From positions 2,046,001 through 2,110,000 of the forward strand of contig OZ244843.1 of NCBI GenBank assembly GCA_965220715.1: 64,000 bases of DNA, given 5' to 3'. The DNA is from Bin5 sp965220715 (GTDB lineage: Bacteria; Chloroflexota; Anaerolineae; Caldilineales; Caldilineaceae). The number at the start of each line of letters is the position of its first letter. Positions within the stretch are counted from its first letter, which is position 1. A program made the translations under genes and the position numbers. This document shows positions 8,298 through 16,367 of the stretch, one piece after another. The notes under the pieces were generated by a model. That model searched no databases. It worked only from the letters and a program-made list of their open reading frames with translations, and had not been told where the DNA came from.

Positions 8298-10169
8298 ATG
8301 CGATCCCTTGACCCGAACATGAACGGTACTTACACGTTTCGCACCGCGGCACTCATCGCCTTGCCATTTCTGCTGCTGCCCGCCGCTGTCTGGCTGGCGG
8401 CCAATGCACCCGATCCGCTGCCCGCGAGCCAGTGGTCGCAAGGTGTGCGCTGGTCACTGCGCGCAGCCTACTTTGGCGGGGCATTCCTGGGCTGGCGCGC
8501 AGGGCGTCCGCACTGGTTCTACTCCTGGCTAGGATTCGCCGTATACGGGGCGGTCGCAGCCTTGCTTCAGTTCGCCCTACGCATAATGACCTCGGGAGAC
8601 GGATTCTCCCTGTTAATCCAGGGCATCGTCCTCATCCCTCTGGCATTCTCGCCCTATTTCGTGGCCGCGATATGGCTTGGCTGGCACCGGTCCCAACGGT
8701 TGCTGGCAGCCTATACGGTCTTTCCTCACGCCGCACTGACCATCCCCCTCTTTATTCTAGTGCAAGGAGATATTTCAAGCGGTGAATGGGGGGGAGTGCT
8801 TCTTTCCTCCTTAGGGGCGGCTGCCGTTGCCATTCTTTTCCTCAGCCCTTCGCTAACGCTACGGCGCAGAGGAAAGAATCGGGGGCAAGCCGCGCTGCTC
8901 TTTGGCGGTGTCTTGCTCGCCCAATCGCTCTTTCTGATCGGCATGGGCTACGTGCAAGATTTGAGAAGCGGCTTGCGTACGTTGGCAATGTTGATCCCTT
9001 ATGGCGGCCTGGGCTGGTTGATCCTCAGCGGGCCGCTTCTGTTGCCTCCCCTGCTCCAATGGCTGATCCGTCTGCTGAGAGCTGAACATGTGATTAATTC
9101 GCTCTGGCAAATGGGCAGGCGTAGCCTTTCTAGCCTGTCTGCAGTCGCAGGACGTCCTCGTGTCGCGAAGAAGGTCTTGAAATCTGTAATGGATGGAGAC
9201 AGTTCCCCCAAAGGAGAAATACCAATGAGTGAAGAGACTGCTGCGCCGGTGGTTCCCCAGTCGAGTCAACGGGTGCCGACAGACCTGGATCGCTACTACA
9301 AACTGTCCATCGTGGTCCTGGCCGCGCTTGCCGTAATCATCGTGGCGCTCTATGTGGGCCGGGCCGCCATCTACAAGATTCACGAATTCGAGCGCGGGCT
9401 GCACCTGCGCGGCGGCCGTTTCCTCGCCGTGCAGATGCCCGGCTGGCACGCCCAGGTCCCCCTCGTGGACACGGTTATCATCGTCAAAGTCAACGAGCGC
9501 CTGGGCTATGTTGAGCGCATCCCCGCCATGACCTCTGACAATGTGACCATGGACGTTTCCCTCCAATTCACCTACCGCGTGACCGATCCCGAACGCTTTG
9601 CCCTGGCGGTGGACGACCCGGAGCGTATCGTCTTTGAGTTCGTGCAGGGCAGGCTGCGCGATGTCATCAACACCAAGGCGATGACCGGAGTGATGAACCA
9701 GCGCACTGAGATGAATCTTGAAATCATGCAGGAGTTGAAGAAAAAGGAAGACCAGTACGGAGTCGAATTCATCACCGTCCAGATCCAAAACGCCTTGCCC
9801 CCCTCCGAGGTACTGGCAGCCATCAAGGATCGCATGGTGGCCGGGCAGCGCCAGGAACAGGCCGAAGCCGAAGCCGCACAGCAGCGCACCGTCGCCGACG
9901 CACAGTTCTACGCCGCGCAAAAGGAGGCCGAGGCCGACGCCTACCGCATTACCACCACCGCCGCCGCCGAGGCTGAACAGATTGAACTCACCACCGGGGC
10001 CCAGCAACTGGCCGTGCGCGCCATCCTCAGCGAACTGGAGGGCAAAGGCGCACTCGCGGAGAAGTATATTGACTATCTGATCGCCGTGGAACTGAAGGAA
10101 AATAGCAAGTGGATCCTGGGAGCCGGCGCAGAGCCCATCCTCGAACTTCGCACACCTGTAGAGGAGTAG
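8298..10169 (+). CDS. Multi-pass membrane domain fused to SPFH/band-7 protein
   Basis: A 623-residue reading frame in two parts. Residues 1-300 hold about seven to eight hydrophobic segments with no family I recognise. After a linker, residues 310-623 form a complete SPFH (stomatin/prohibitin/flotillin) protein: one membrane anchor (about 333-353), the band-7 core, then an Ala/Glu-rich coiled coil. SPFH proteins assemble membrane scaffolds. At 9225 there is an in-frame ATG preceded by AAGGAG with ideal spacing, exactly where a stand-alone SPFH protein would start. The locus may therefore make both a long fusion and a 314-residue SPFH protein. A lectin-like gene follows after 3 bp. Confidence 0.75.
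   Translation: MRSLDPNMNGTYTFRTAALIALPFLLLPAAVWLAANAPDPLPASQWSQGVRWSLRAAYFGGAFLGWRAGRPHWFYSWLGFAVYGAVAALLQFALRIMTSGDGFSLLIQGIVLIPLAFSPYFVAAIWLGWHRSQRLLAAYTVFPHAALTIPLFILVQGDISSGEWGGVLLSSLGAAAVAILFLSPSLTLRRRGKNRGQAALLFGGVLLAQSLFLIGMGYVQDLRSGLRTLAMLIPYGGLGWLILSGPLLLPPLLQWLIRLLRAEHVINSLWQMGRRSLSSLSAVAGRPRVAKKVLKSVMDGDSSPKGEIPMSEETAAPVVPQSSQRVPTDLDRYYKLSIVVLAALAVIIVALYVGRAAIYKIHEFERGLHLRGGRFLAVQMPGWHAQVPLVDTVIIVKVNERLGYVERIPAMTSDNVTMDVSLQFTYRVTDPERFALAVDDPERIVFEFVQGRLRDVINTKAMTGVMNQRTEMNLEIMQELKKKEDQYGVEFITVQIQNALPPSEVLAAIKDRMVAGQRQEQAEAEAAQQRTVADAQFYAAQKEAEADAYRITTTAAAEAEQIELTTGAQQLAVRAILSELEGKGALAEKYIDYLIAVELKENSKWILGAGAEPILELRTPVEE
9211..9227 (+). promoter_or_regulatory. Internal ribosome binding site and start for SPFH protein
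   Basis: AAGGAG is followed 8 nt later by an in-frame ATG (9225). It predicts an independently translated SPFH polypeptide of 314 residues inside the longer frame. Confidence 0.55.
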
Positions 10170-10172
10170 CCC

Positions 10173-10640
10173 ATGCGAAGAATACTACTCCTGGCTGGCG
10201 CGATTGTTGTCCTCGTGATGCTGCCGCCGACTCTTCAGCGGACCCTGACCGTCTCGCACCCCCATAGCGATCTCATCGCCAAACGCATCTACGCCTACCG
10301 CGATTGGCAAAGCACTGGCGTGCGAATCGATCAGGGGGACCTGGTCGAGATCGAAGCGCAAGGGGAATGGCTCTACACGCCCGATGAATATCACGGGCCG
10401 GCGGGGCACCCTATCTTTCCCGCGCCCAGCTTCTACCCCATTTCGAGCGGATCCGGCGGCGCACTCATCGGTCGCATCGGCGAAAACGGGCCCCGCTTTG
10501 TCGTTGGCGAGGGCCTAAACACGCAGGCACAGGGACACGGAATCCTCTACCTGCGCATCAATGACGATATTCTGAGCGACAACGACGGCTGGGTCGCCGT
10601 CCGCATAGATGTAACCGAAACAGAAGACTCACTCCCCTGA
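10173..10640 (+). CDS. Secreted or anchored PA-IL lectin-like protein
   Basis: This 155-residue protein has an N-terminal signal or anchor helix (RRILLLAGAIVVLVMLPP). It is followed by a beta-rich domain with GALIGRIGENGPRFVVG and LYLRINDDILSDN. That pattern resembles the galactophilic PA-IL (LecA) fold, in which the C-terminal loops bind calcium and sugar; the resemblance is by eye and sugar binding is inference. It starts 3 bp after the SPFH gene and is surely co-transcribed with it, so the two may act together at the cell envelope. It ends before the hairpin at 10671. Confidence 0.65.
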   Translation: MRRILLLAGAIVVLVMLPPTLQRTLTVSHPHSDLIAKRIYAYRDWQSTGVRIDQGDLVEIEAQGEWLYTPDEYHGPAGHPIFPAPSFYPISSGSGGALIGRIGENGPRFVVGEGLNTQAQGHGILYLRINDDILSDNDGWVAVRIDVTETEDSLP

Positions 10641-10670
10641 AATTGGGAATCCCCCGAGAAGAGACGAAAG

Positions 10671-10695
10671 AGGAGTGAGAGCCACTCTCACTCCT
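10671..10695. terminator. Hairpin between convergent genes
   Basis: A perfect 10-bp stem (AGGAGTGAGA / TCTCACTCCT) with a 5-nt loop lies between the lectin-like gene and the convergent RraA gene. There is no long T-run on either side, but the location suits a bidirectional terminator. Confidence 0.5.
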
Positions 10696-10729
10696 TACTC
10701 CTAACCCCTCTCTCCTCGCCTCTTGCTTC

Positions 10730-11452
10730 TCACTTCTCGTCGTCCCCATAGCTGTGACCGGCCATAATTGCTCGCAGTTCCGCGGCGCTGGAAGCCTTCT
10801 GCATCTGGCCGATGCGGTCAGCCTCATTCGCCAGCAGCTGCTTGACATTGCTCAGGACGCTCTCCATCTTGTCGGCCGGGAACTTGCAGGCGCCGTTCTC
10901 ATCCATATGCACGATTTCGCCCGGCGATACGTCCATGCCCCGTACATGCACTGGCACATTGACCGCCTGCACCGCCATCGCGCCATGCCCCGGGGTAACG
11001 CCGCTCAGCAGATACTGAAAACCCATCGGCCGGATCTCATCAATGTCTCTCGATGGTCCGTTGGAGATGCAGCCCACACAGCCAACCGCCTGCATCGCAG
11101 CTGTCATATTTCCGCCGGCCAACCCCACCTTCCCCGCGATCTCGGGCGGAAACTTCTGCTCCAACACCAGAATCGTCGGCTTCGGGGACGCGTCCAGCGC
11201 CTCCAGCACATCCATGAAAGTGAGCCGCGAAAAGTTCGGGTCCGGCAGACCGAAGACGCATGTCACCGCGTAGCCGGCGAGCGCCCCCATTTCCGGATAC
11301 ATGCAGCGAATGGTCTCATCCGTGTACCAGTTTTCCGTCCAGGGATTATACAGGCCCAGGCAGAGCGGATCATCGGGGTAGGTGGCGACAACATTGGTGA
11401 TCGATGGCGTATCGACCGTTTTCAGTTCTTCCAGGATCGCTTGGGGATTCAT
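10730..11452 (-). CDS. RraA-family protein (HMG/CHA aldolase-like)
   Basis: The 240-residue product belongs to the RraA family. This includes class II 4-hydroxy-4-methyl-2-oxoglutarate aldolases, oxaloacetate decarboxylases and RNase E inhibitors. The conserved core GCISNGPSRDIDEIR, around residues 133-148, carries the Arg-x-x-Asp metal/substrate motif, followed by GVTPGHGA. The extra N-terminal region of about 60 residues makes it longer than E. coli RraA (161 residues) and closer to the aldolase-type proteins. It is the last gene of a minus-strand run with an aminotransferase 34 bp upstream, which suggests keto-acid metabolism rather than RNase control. Confidence 0.8.
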   Translation of the reverse strand: MNPQAILEELKTVDTPSITNVVATYPDDPLCLGLYNPWTENWYTDETIRCMYPEMGALAGYAVTCVFGLPDPNFSRLTFMDVLEALDASPKPTILVLEQKFPPEIAGKVGLAGGNMTAAMQAVGCVGCISNGPSRDIDEIRPMGFQYLLSGVTPGHGAMAVQAVNVPVHVRGMDVSPGEIVHMDENGACKFPADKMESVLSNVKQLLANEADRIGQMQKASSAAELRAIMAGHSYGDDEK

Positions 11453-11486
11453 TCTGCCTTCCTTGTGTAGTAGGTATGGGCTTTGT

Positions 11487-12716
11487 TCAAAATTGCTGCC
11501 GCTTGGAGCTATAAGTCTGTATGAATTCGCAGATTCGTTCCATTGCCGGTTTCAATACATCCATTCCAGGCGCGTAACAGATGCGGATCGAACCTTCGCC
11601 GCCGTTGCCGAATGCGTTGCCAGGGGCGACGGCCACGTGCGTCTTTCGCAAAAGATCGAGGGCGAACTGGAATGAGTCGTCAATGCCGTCAAGTTGTGGA
11701 AAGAGATAAAATGCCCCCTCCGGCTCCGGCAAATTGACGCCGCTGACGCTGCGCAGCATCTCGGCACCAAAGTCGCGCCGCTCCTGAAACTCCTCCACCA
11801 TCGCCGCGATATCGTCCTCACCATGGGCGATGGCCGCCTCGCCTCCCCGCTGGACCATGGTGGGAGCGTGGGAGACGATGAACTCGTTTAGCTGCGCCGC
11901 CTTTTGGACAAAATCCGTCCGGCCCACCATCCAACCGAGCCGCCAGCCGGTCATTCGGTAGGTCTTGGAAAACGAGTTGACGACGATTACGGCATCCTCC
12001 CGCCTGCACAGCTGCAGGATCGAAGGCGCCAACTGCCCCACATGGGCGGACCGACTCTGCTCGCGCGCTGATTCGCCTTGACCGCCGTAGTAGATGCGCT
12101 CGTATACCTCGTCGGCCAGCAGCCATAGCCCGTGTTGACGGGCAAAATCCAGCAGCGCCTTCTGCTCCGCGACCGTCGCGGTCCAGCCTAAAGGATTGGA
12201 GGGCGAAGCGTAAAGGAGCAATCGCGTACGCGGCGTTAGGGCGGCCTCCAGCGCGTCGCGGTCCGGCGTAAAGCGCTGCCCCGCTCGGGCCATGGGGACT
12301 TCCACGGCTCGGCCGCCGAACATCTCCACCATTGCCGAGCCGTTGGGCCAGTTGGGGCTGAGCACGAGCGCATCATCGCCCGGATCAATGACACACTTGA
12401 TGGCCAGATTGAGCGCCTGCACACCACCCGACGTGACCTGGATCTCGGATGGATCGATTTCGACGGCATGTAGCTTTGCAATCTGGTTGGCAATGGCGGC
12501 GCGCAGCGTTGACAGCCCCTGATTGGCCGTGTAAAATGTCCAGCCCTCCTGCGCCGCCCGGTTCACCCCCTCGATCACGTATTGCGGTGTCGGCAATGTG
12601 GACTCGCCAAACTGCAAAAAAAGCACGTCCTCCATGCCAAAGGCCACGTCCGCCAGCGCGCGTATGCGGGAGGCAGGGACGCGCTCGGCGGAGGGCGCGA
12701 AGGAAGGGGAAGACAT
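11487..12716 (-). CDS. Class I/II PLP aminotransferase
   Basis: A 409-residue cytosolic fold-type I aminotransferase (AAT_I superfamily). The PLP-binding lysine lies in VNSFSKTYRMTGWRLGW. The other PLP contacts are seen as ASPSNPLGW and LADEVYERIYYGG, and the carboxylate-binding Arg lies in IRICYAP near the C-terminus. The substrate cannot be read from sequence; aspartate, alanine or aromatic donors are all possible. It lies upstream of RraA and downstream of the small conserved gene at 12794. The RidA protein at 13137 would be a natural partner, because RidA removes the reactive enamines that PLP enzymes release. Confidence 0.9.
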   Translation of the reverse strand: MSSPSFAPSAERVPASRIRALADVAFGMEDVLFLQFGESTLPTPQYVIEGVNRAAQEGWTFYTANQGLSTLRAAIANQIAKLHAVEIDPSEIQVTSGGVQALNLAIKCVIDPGDDALVLSPNWPNGSAMVEMFGGRAVEVPMARAGQRFTPDRDALEAALTPRTRLLLYASPSNPLGWTATVAEQKALLDFARQHGLWLLADEVYERIYYGGQGESAREQSRSAHVGQLAPSILQLCRREDAVIVVNSFSKTYRMTGWRLGWMVGRTDFVQKAAQLNEFIVSHAPTMVQRGGEAAIAHGEDDIAAMVEEFQERRDFGAEMLRSVSGVNLPEPEGAFYLFPQLDGIDDSFQFALDLLRKTHVAVAPGNAFGNGGEGSIRICYAPGMDVLKPAMERICEFIQTYSSKRQQF

Positions 12717-12793
12717 GGGCAGAGTGGAGATCCTTTCCGTACCGAAGAAACCTGCGAAAATCTAAAGCCGGACCGCAGCTTCATTCAAAACGA

Positions 12794-13087
12794 TCACTCC
12801 TGCAAGAGGACGCGGGCGATCTCTTCCCACTCCTGCGGCAGGGGGGCGCTGCTGGCCGGCTTTTGGGCGCGGCCATACCAGTGATTGGCGTTGGGCAGAT
12901 CGCCTTCAACCCGGTGCAGATAGGCATGCACCCAGGCGCAGCCGTTACCGTCCGGTTGCCCTTGCAGAAGGTCGTGGGCGCCGTCCCAGTCGTCGGCAGC
13001 CTCCATCCATAAGGCGCGAAGGGGGTCGCCCACCTCGGCCGGCGGGGCCTCGTCGGTCAGGCTGGCCCTGAATTCATCAAAAGTCAT
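12794..13087 (-). CDS. Small conserved protein of unknown function
   Basis: A 97-residue acidic protein without signal peptide or membrane segment. It is rich in Trp and Asp. The core GNGCAWVHAYLHRVEGD followed by ANHWYGRA reads like a helical repeat of the tetratricopeptide type, and I recall similar small proteins in Bacteroidota and Chloroflexota annotated as hypothetical. It sits between an aminotransferase gene and a RidA gene on the same strand, so it is likely in that operon. Function unknown. Confidence 0.7.
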   Translation of the reverse strand: MTFDEFRASLTDEAPPAEVGDPLRALWMEAADDWDGAHDLLQGQPDGNGCAWVHAYLHRVEGDLPNANHWYGRAQKPASSAPLPQEWEEIARVLLQE

Positions 13088-13136
13088 AGTTTTCTCCTCG
13101 TTTAGTTCGCGGCTTGCCTAAACTGAGTACTCCCCT

Positions 13137-13517
13137 CTATTCCGGAACGACTGCGATGCAATCGACCTCTAAGAGGATGTTGGGCAGCTGGCAGCCGACC
13201 GTCGTGCGTGCCGGATAAGGTTTGGTAACGTATTTCTGGTAGACCTCATTCATTTCGGCGAAGTCGCTCAGGTCGGCAAGAAAGACGCCGACTTTGGTCA
13301 CATGTTCCCACGAAGTGCCGGCCGCCTCCAATAGGATTGTCAGATTGTCGAATACGCGCGTCGCCTGCTCGCGGAACCCACCCTCCACGCGTTGACCGGT
13401 GGCAGGGTCGAGCGGGCCTTGCCCGGCGATGTAGGCGACCGGCCCATCAGCGACGATGCCCTGGGAATAGATTCCCGCGGGCGGCGCTCCCTTCTCAGTG
13501 TACACTTCCTTGCGCAT
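13137..13517 (-). CDS. RidA-family enamine/imine deaminase
   Basis: A 126-residue protein of the expected RidA length. It begins with the family pattern AGIYSQGIVADG, has GQGPLDPATG in the middle and ends PARTTVGCQLP...VEVDCIAV. The arginine in PARTTVG sits where the catalytic Arg105 of archetypal RidA proteins lies, so it should deaminate reactive enamines such as 2-aminoacrylate. It lies in a minus-strand run with an aminotransferase. Unlike the protein at 1644, this one looks canonical. Confidence 0.9.
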   Translation of the reverse strand: MRKEVYTEKGAPPAGIYSQGIVADGPVAYIAGQGPLDPATGQRVEGGFREQATRVFDNLTILLEAAGTSWEHVTKVGVFLADLSDFAEMNEVYQKYVTKPYPARTTVGCQLPNILLEVDCIAVVPE

Positions 13518-13587
13518 TTGTATTGTCCCCCGATATTCTCTCTTGAGTGGAATGGTCCAGTAGGAATGGCCAACAAACTAAACTGTC

Positions 13588-14115
13588 CTATTTAGGCTGC
13601 GCCTTCTGAATTCTCGGCGACCACTGGCTCTTTATAAAGGACAAAATCGCCCAAATTTCAGTATCGTCAAGCTGATCGTCGAAACCGATCATGTTGCTCC
13701 GGTATCCTCTGCCTACGTAAGCCTCCGTCCCAATCTTTGTTATTTCAAACAGCTGCTCGTCAGAGTGATGCCAAGTGTGACCGGTTTCATCGTGCGGAGG
13801 GGCTGGTAGAAATCCGTTCTCATCCCGTACCTTCCAATTAGCCTGCCCCTCAAGCTCCGCGCCGTGGCAGGAGGCGCAGTGCTGCTGATAGAGAATCTCC
13901 CCCAGCGCCACCAACTGAGCATTGGAAACGTCCGCCTCCTCCACGGGCCCCTCGACCTGAGGAAGGCTGACCTCGGTCGACGTTGCCGCAACCTCCAACG
14001 TCGGGGTTGCGCTATCCAACAACTGGTCGCTTCCTCCGTCGTCGGACGGCGCGCACGCTAACAGAACCAGCGCCACTGCCAGCGGGACCCATAGCAGCGA
14101 TAAACCTCGCTTCAT
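13588..14115 (-). CDS. Lipoprotein cytochrome c
   Basis: A 175-residue exported mono-haem cytochrome c. The signal peptide ends in a lipobox (LVLLACAPS, Cys about residue 21), followed by a Ser/Thr/Glu linker. The haem site CASCH lies near residue 81, and a methionine in SNMIGF is the probable distal ligand. The fold closes with EIWAILSFIKSQW. It would sit on the outer face of the membrane as an electron carrier. The membrane dipeptidase gene is directly upstream (3 bp apart), so they share a transcript, though no shared pathway is evident. Confidence 0.88.
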   Translation of the reverse strand: MKRGLSLLWVPLAVALVLLACAPSDDGGSDQLLDSATPTLEVAATSTEVSLPQVEGPVEEADVSNAQLVALGEILYQQHCASCHGAELEGQANWKVRDENGFLPAPPHDETGHTWHHSDEQLFEITKIGTEAYVGRGYRSNMIGFDDQLDDTEIWAILSFIKSQWSPRIQKAQPK

Positions 14116-14118
14116 CCT

Positions 14119-15189
14119 CTAGTCCCCTAACGCCTCCCGCAAAAGACGCAGCCAGTTTCCATGACAAATCGCCGCGATGTCTTCCTCCGCGTAACCGTTG
14201 CCGCGCAGCAATTCCGGGATCCGCTGCAGATCAGCGATCGTGTTCAAGTCGGCAGGGGACTGCTCGCGGCCAAATCCGCCGTCAAGGTCGGTCCCGATGG
14301 CGATGTTATTGGCATTGCCGGCCAGTTCACAAATGTGATCGATATGGGGTACCATATCTTCCAGCATAATATCGTAGTTCCACTCCTGGCCGCCCCTCCA
14401 TTTCGTCGACATCATCCAAACGTCCATCGCCATGCCGACGACTCCGCCGCGTTCGATGATCGCACGCAGCTGTTCGTCGCTGAACTGTCGCTGGTGCGGG
14501 ACGATCGCCCGGCAATTGTTGTGGCTGGCCAGCACCGGGCCATTGAAGATCTCCAGCGCCTGCCAGAATGATTCATCTGATAAGTGCGTTAGGTCCAGCA
14601 TAATACCCAGGCGCTCCATCTCTCGCAGCAGCGCGGGTCCCATCTCACCCAGTCCGAGTTCAGTGCCCGTGCCGCCAGCATAGCGGTTGGGGCCGTAGTG
14701 AGACGGACCGATCGCCCGCAGCCCCGCCTTGTACCAGAACTCAACCTGCTCCGGAGTCAGGATCGGGTCGGCCCCCTCCATCGACAGCACAAAGCCAAGC
14801 GGAGGTTCTTCGCCTCCCGCGTCTTCCCAATCCGTCCACTCATTCCAGTGCTCTTCCAGCTCAGCCCCGGTCGTGATGACGCGCACGATCCCCAACTCCT
14901 CCAGTCCCCGGTAATACGCCAAATGACCCTGCGCCATCGCGCAGGCCTGCGTCGGATGATCGTAGTCGATATTTGGCGTCGGGCGTCCCGTCGAACGGGC
15001 GATAGCAGTCGCGAAACTAAGGGCCACTCGGCCCTCGCGCATCTCCGGGAAGGCGACCGTGCCGTAACCCTGTCCCTTGCCGCTGTTCTTCTGCTCAGTC
15101 GTGCGAATCGTGTAGACCGAACGCGTCAGATCCCGGTTGCCCTGCAGCGCGTTCATAGCCAGGTCGAGGTGGGCGTCAATGAGAAGCAT
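14119..15189 (-). CDS. Membrane dipeptidase-family peptidase (M19)
   Basis: The 356-residue product belongs to the renal/membrane dipeptidase family M19, zinc enzymes that hydrolyse dipeptides, including some with C-terminal D-residues. Visible metal and active-site motifs are DAHLDLAMN at the N-terminus (family DGHND/H), a Glu in SMEGAD, LDLTHLSDESFW, and ASHNNCRAI. IGTDLDGGFG follows near residue 300. There is no signal peptide, so it is cytosolic. It is transcribed toward the cytochrome c gene, and its upstream region contains the palindrome cluster at 15261-15421. Confidence 0.88.
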   Translation of the reverse strand: MLLIDAHLDLAMNALQGNRDLTRSVYTIRTTEQKNSGKGQGYGTVAFPEMREGRVALSFATAIARSTGRPTPNIDYDHPTQACAMAQGHLAYYRGLEELGIVRVITTGAELEEHWNEWTDWEDAGGEEPPLGFVLSMEGADPILTPEQVEFWYKAGLRAIGPSHYGPNRYAGGTGTELGLGEMGPALLREMERLGIMLDLTHLSDESFWQALEIFNGPVLASHNNCRAIVPHQRQFSDEQLRAIIERGGVVGMAMDVWMMSTKWRGGQEWNYDIMLEDMVPHIDHICELAGNANNIAIGTDLDGGFGREQSPADLNTIADLQRIPELLRGNGYAEEDIAAICHGNWLRLLREALGD

Positions 15190-15260
15190 GAAGTACTCCA
15201 GAGGGTGCGATTGTCTGAACGTAAGTTTATATGATTCAGAAATGGAGTGTGGATCTTTTT

Positions 15261-15421
15261 ACGCGGCTGCACGCCTCGTCATGTGCAGCCGCGTCCCGAC
15301 TTCGCGCGAAACCGTTTTCGCGCGGCTGATGCGCGAAAGAGTACTCTCAGGCACCGAAGCCCCGCCGGCACGCTCGCTAGGGCCGCCTCGGGCGGCCCCG
15401 CCATACAGTTCGGCGGGGCTT
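15261..15421. repeat. Cluster of three strong palindromes
   Basis: Three hairpins sit side by side. The first, 15261-15294, has a 12-bp perfect stem ACGCGGCTGCAC and a 10-nt loop. The second, 15303-15324, has a 9-bp stem CGCGCGAAA and a 4-nt loop, and half of it recurs at 15331. The third, 15357-15421, has an 11-bp stem AAGCCCCGCCG enclosing an 8-bp inner stem GGGCCGCC. They lie downstream of the chaperonin/propeller genes and upstream of the dipeptidase, all on the minus strand, so they may terminate, stabilise or attenuate transcripts. REP-like repeats are an alternative. Confidence 0.7.
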
Positions 15422-15443
15422 CGTCAGTTGTGCTACACATTCG

Positions 15444-16364
15444 TTACATGGGCGGAATCTGCAACTGACGTTCAAATTGCAAACTGGCGCTGTTCAGTAC
15501 GTTGACACCGTTCTCACCGCCCCCGTAGATACGGCCGTCTACCTCCAGCAAACAAAGGGCGGCGCTGCTGTCTGCAATCGGAGACCAGGCCGTGCCGTCG
15601 TGAGAGCACCACAACTGCGTGTCATCGCTCAGCAACCAGTTGACCGGTTTGCCGCCCGCGGCTGGGGACGAACTCTCCGACCCCTCTGCCAGGGCGATGA
15701 GCGCGTTCACCTGTTCGGGCGCGCCTTCCACGGCGGCGAAGGAACGGCCGCCATCTGTCGACCTCCAGAGGCCGTCTGTCTCAGTTCCCGCCAGCACAAT
15801 CCCGCTGCAGTGTACGTCCGGCGCAACCGCGACTGTCTGGTAGGCCGCGTCTTCGGATTCACTGCGCTTCCACCCCAGCCCCGCATTGGGCGAACGGTAG
15901 ATGCCCTCCTCTGTCCCGGCAAAGACTACCTGCCACCGAGGCCAGGCGTCTTCGTCCATCGGTGGCGCCCAGGCCAATGTCAAAACTGTCAGGTTACGCA
16001 GTCCGAAGTTGCTCGGCATCCAGCGCAAGCCTCGGTCGCGGCTGCGTAGCACGCCGTCCCCTTCGCTGCCCGCCAGAATCAGACCGGAATCGTCGTAGTC
16101 GGGGGCCGACGCAAAAGCGAGGACAGCCGAATCCGTGCCCTCCTGCCAGGCAGCCTGCCATTGCTCTGCGGTCTCGAGAAGATATGCCACGCCAAAAGGA
16201 GCGCCGCCGGTAAAGATGCGGTCTCCAAGACTACAGGCCGTGGTCAGCCTTTCCTGCGGTTGGGGGGTAGGGGTCAGTTCCTCCTCGCCAACAGCAAACA
16301 GTCCATAGGGGCCGGCTGCCCAAATACTGCCTTCATTTTTCGAAAGTGAGAGAATAATCGACAT
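15444..16364 (-). CDS. Asp-box (BNR) beta-propeller protein
   Basis: A 306-residue protein without signal peptide or membrane segment. It contains four Asp-box-like turns: RSRDRGLRW, RSPNAGLGW, RSTDGGRSF and CSHDGTAW. They alternate with strands such as VVFAGTEEGIY, GIVLAGTETDGLW and RIYGGGENG. This is the pattern of a sialidase/VPS10-type beta-propeller without the sialidase catalytic residues, so a binding or scaffold role is more likely than hydrolysis. It starts only 3 bp after the stop of the divergent chaperonin gene, so the two are translated from one message. The propeller could be a client or an adaptor of the chaperonin; this is inference. Confidence 0.75.
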   Translation of the reverse strand: MSIILSLSKNEGSIWAAGPYGLFAVGEEELTPTPQPQERLTTACSLGDRIFTGGAPFGVAYLLETAEQWQAAWQEGTDSAVLAFASAPDYDDSGLILAGSEGDGVLRSRDRGLRWMPSNFGLRNLTVLTLAWAPPMDEDAWPRWQVVFAGTEEGIYRSPNAGLGWKRSESEDAAYQTVAVAPDVHCSGIVLAGTETDGLWRSTDGGRSFAAVEGAPEQVNALIALAEGSESSSPAAGGKPVNWLLSDDTQLWCSHDGTAWSPIADSSAALCLLEVDGRIYGGGENGVNVLNSASLQFERQLQIPPM

Positions 16365-16367
16365 CGT

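Noticed and set aside
15444..16364. Sialidase enzyme
   Set aside because: Asp-boxes are present, but the arginine triad and catalytic Tyr/Glu of sialidases are not seen, nor is a signal peptide.
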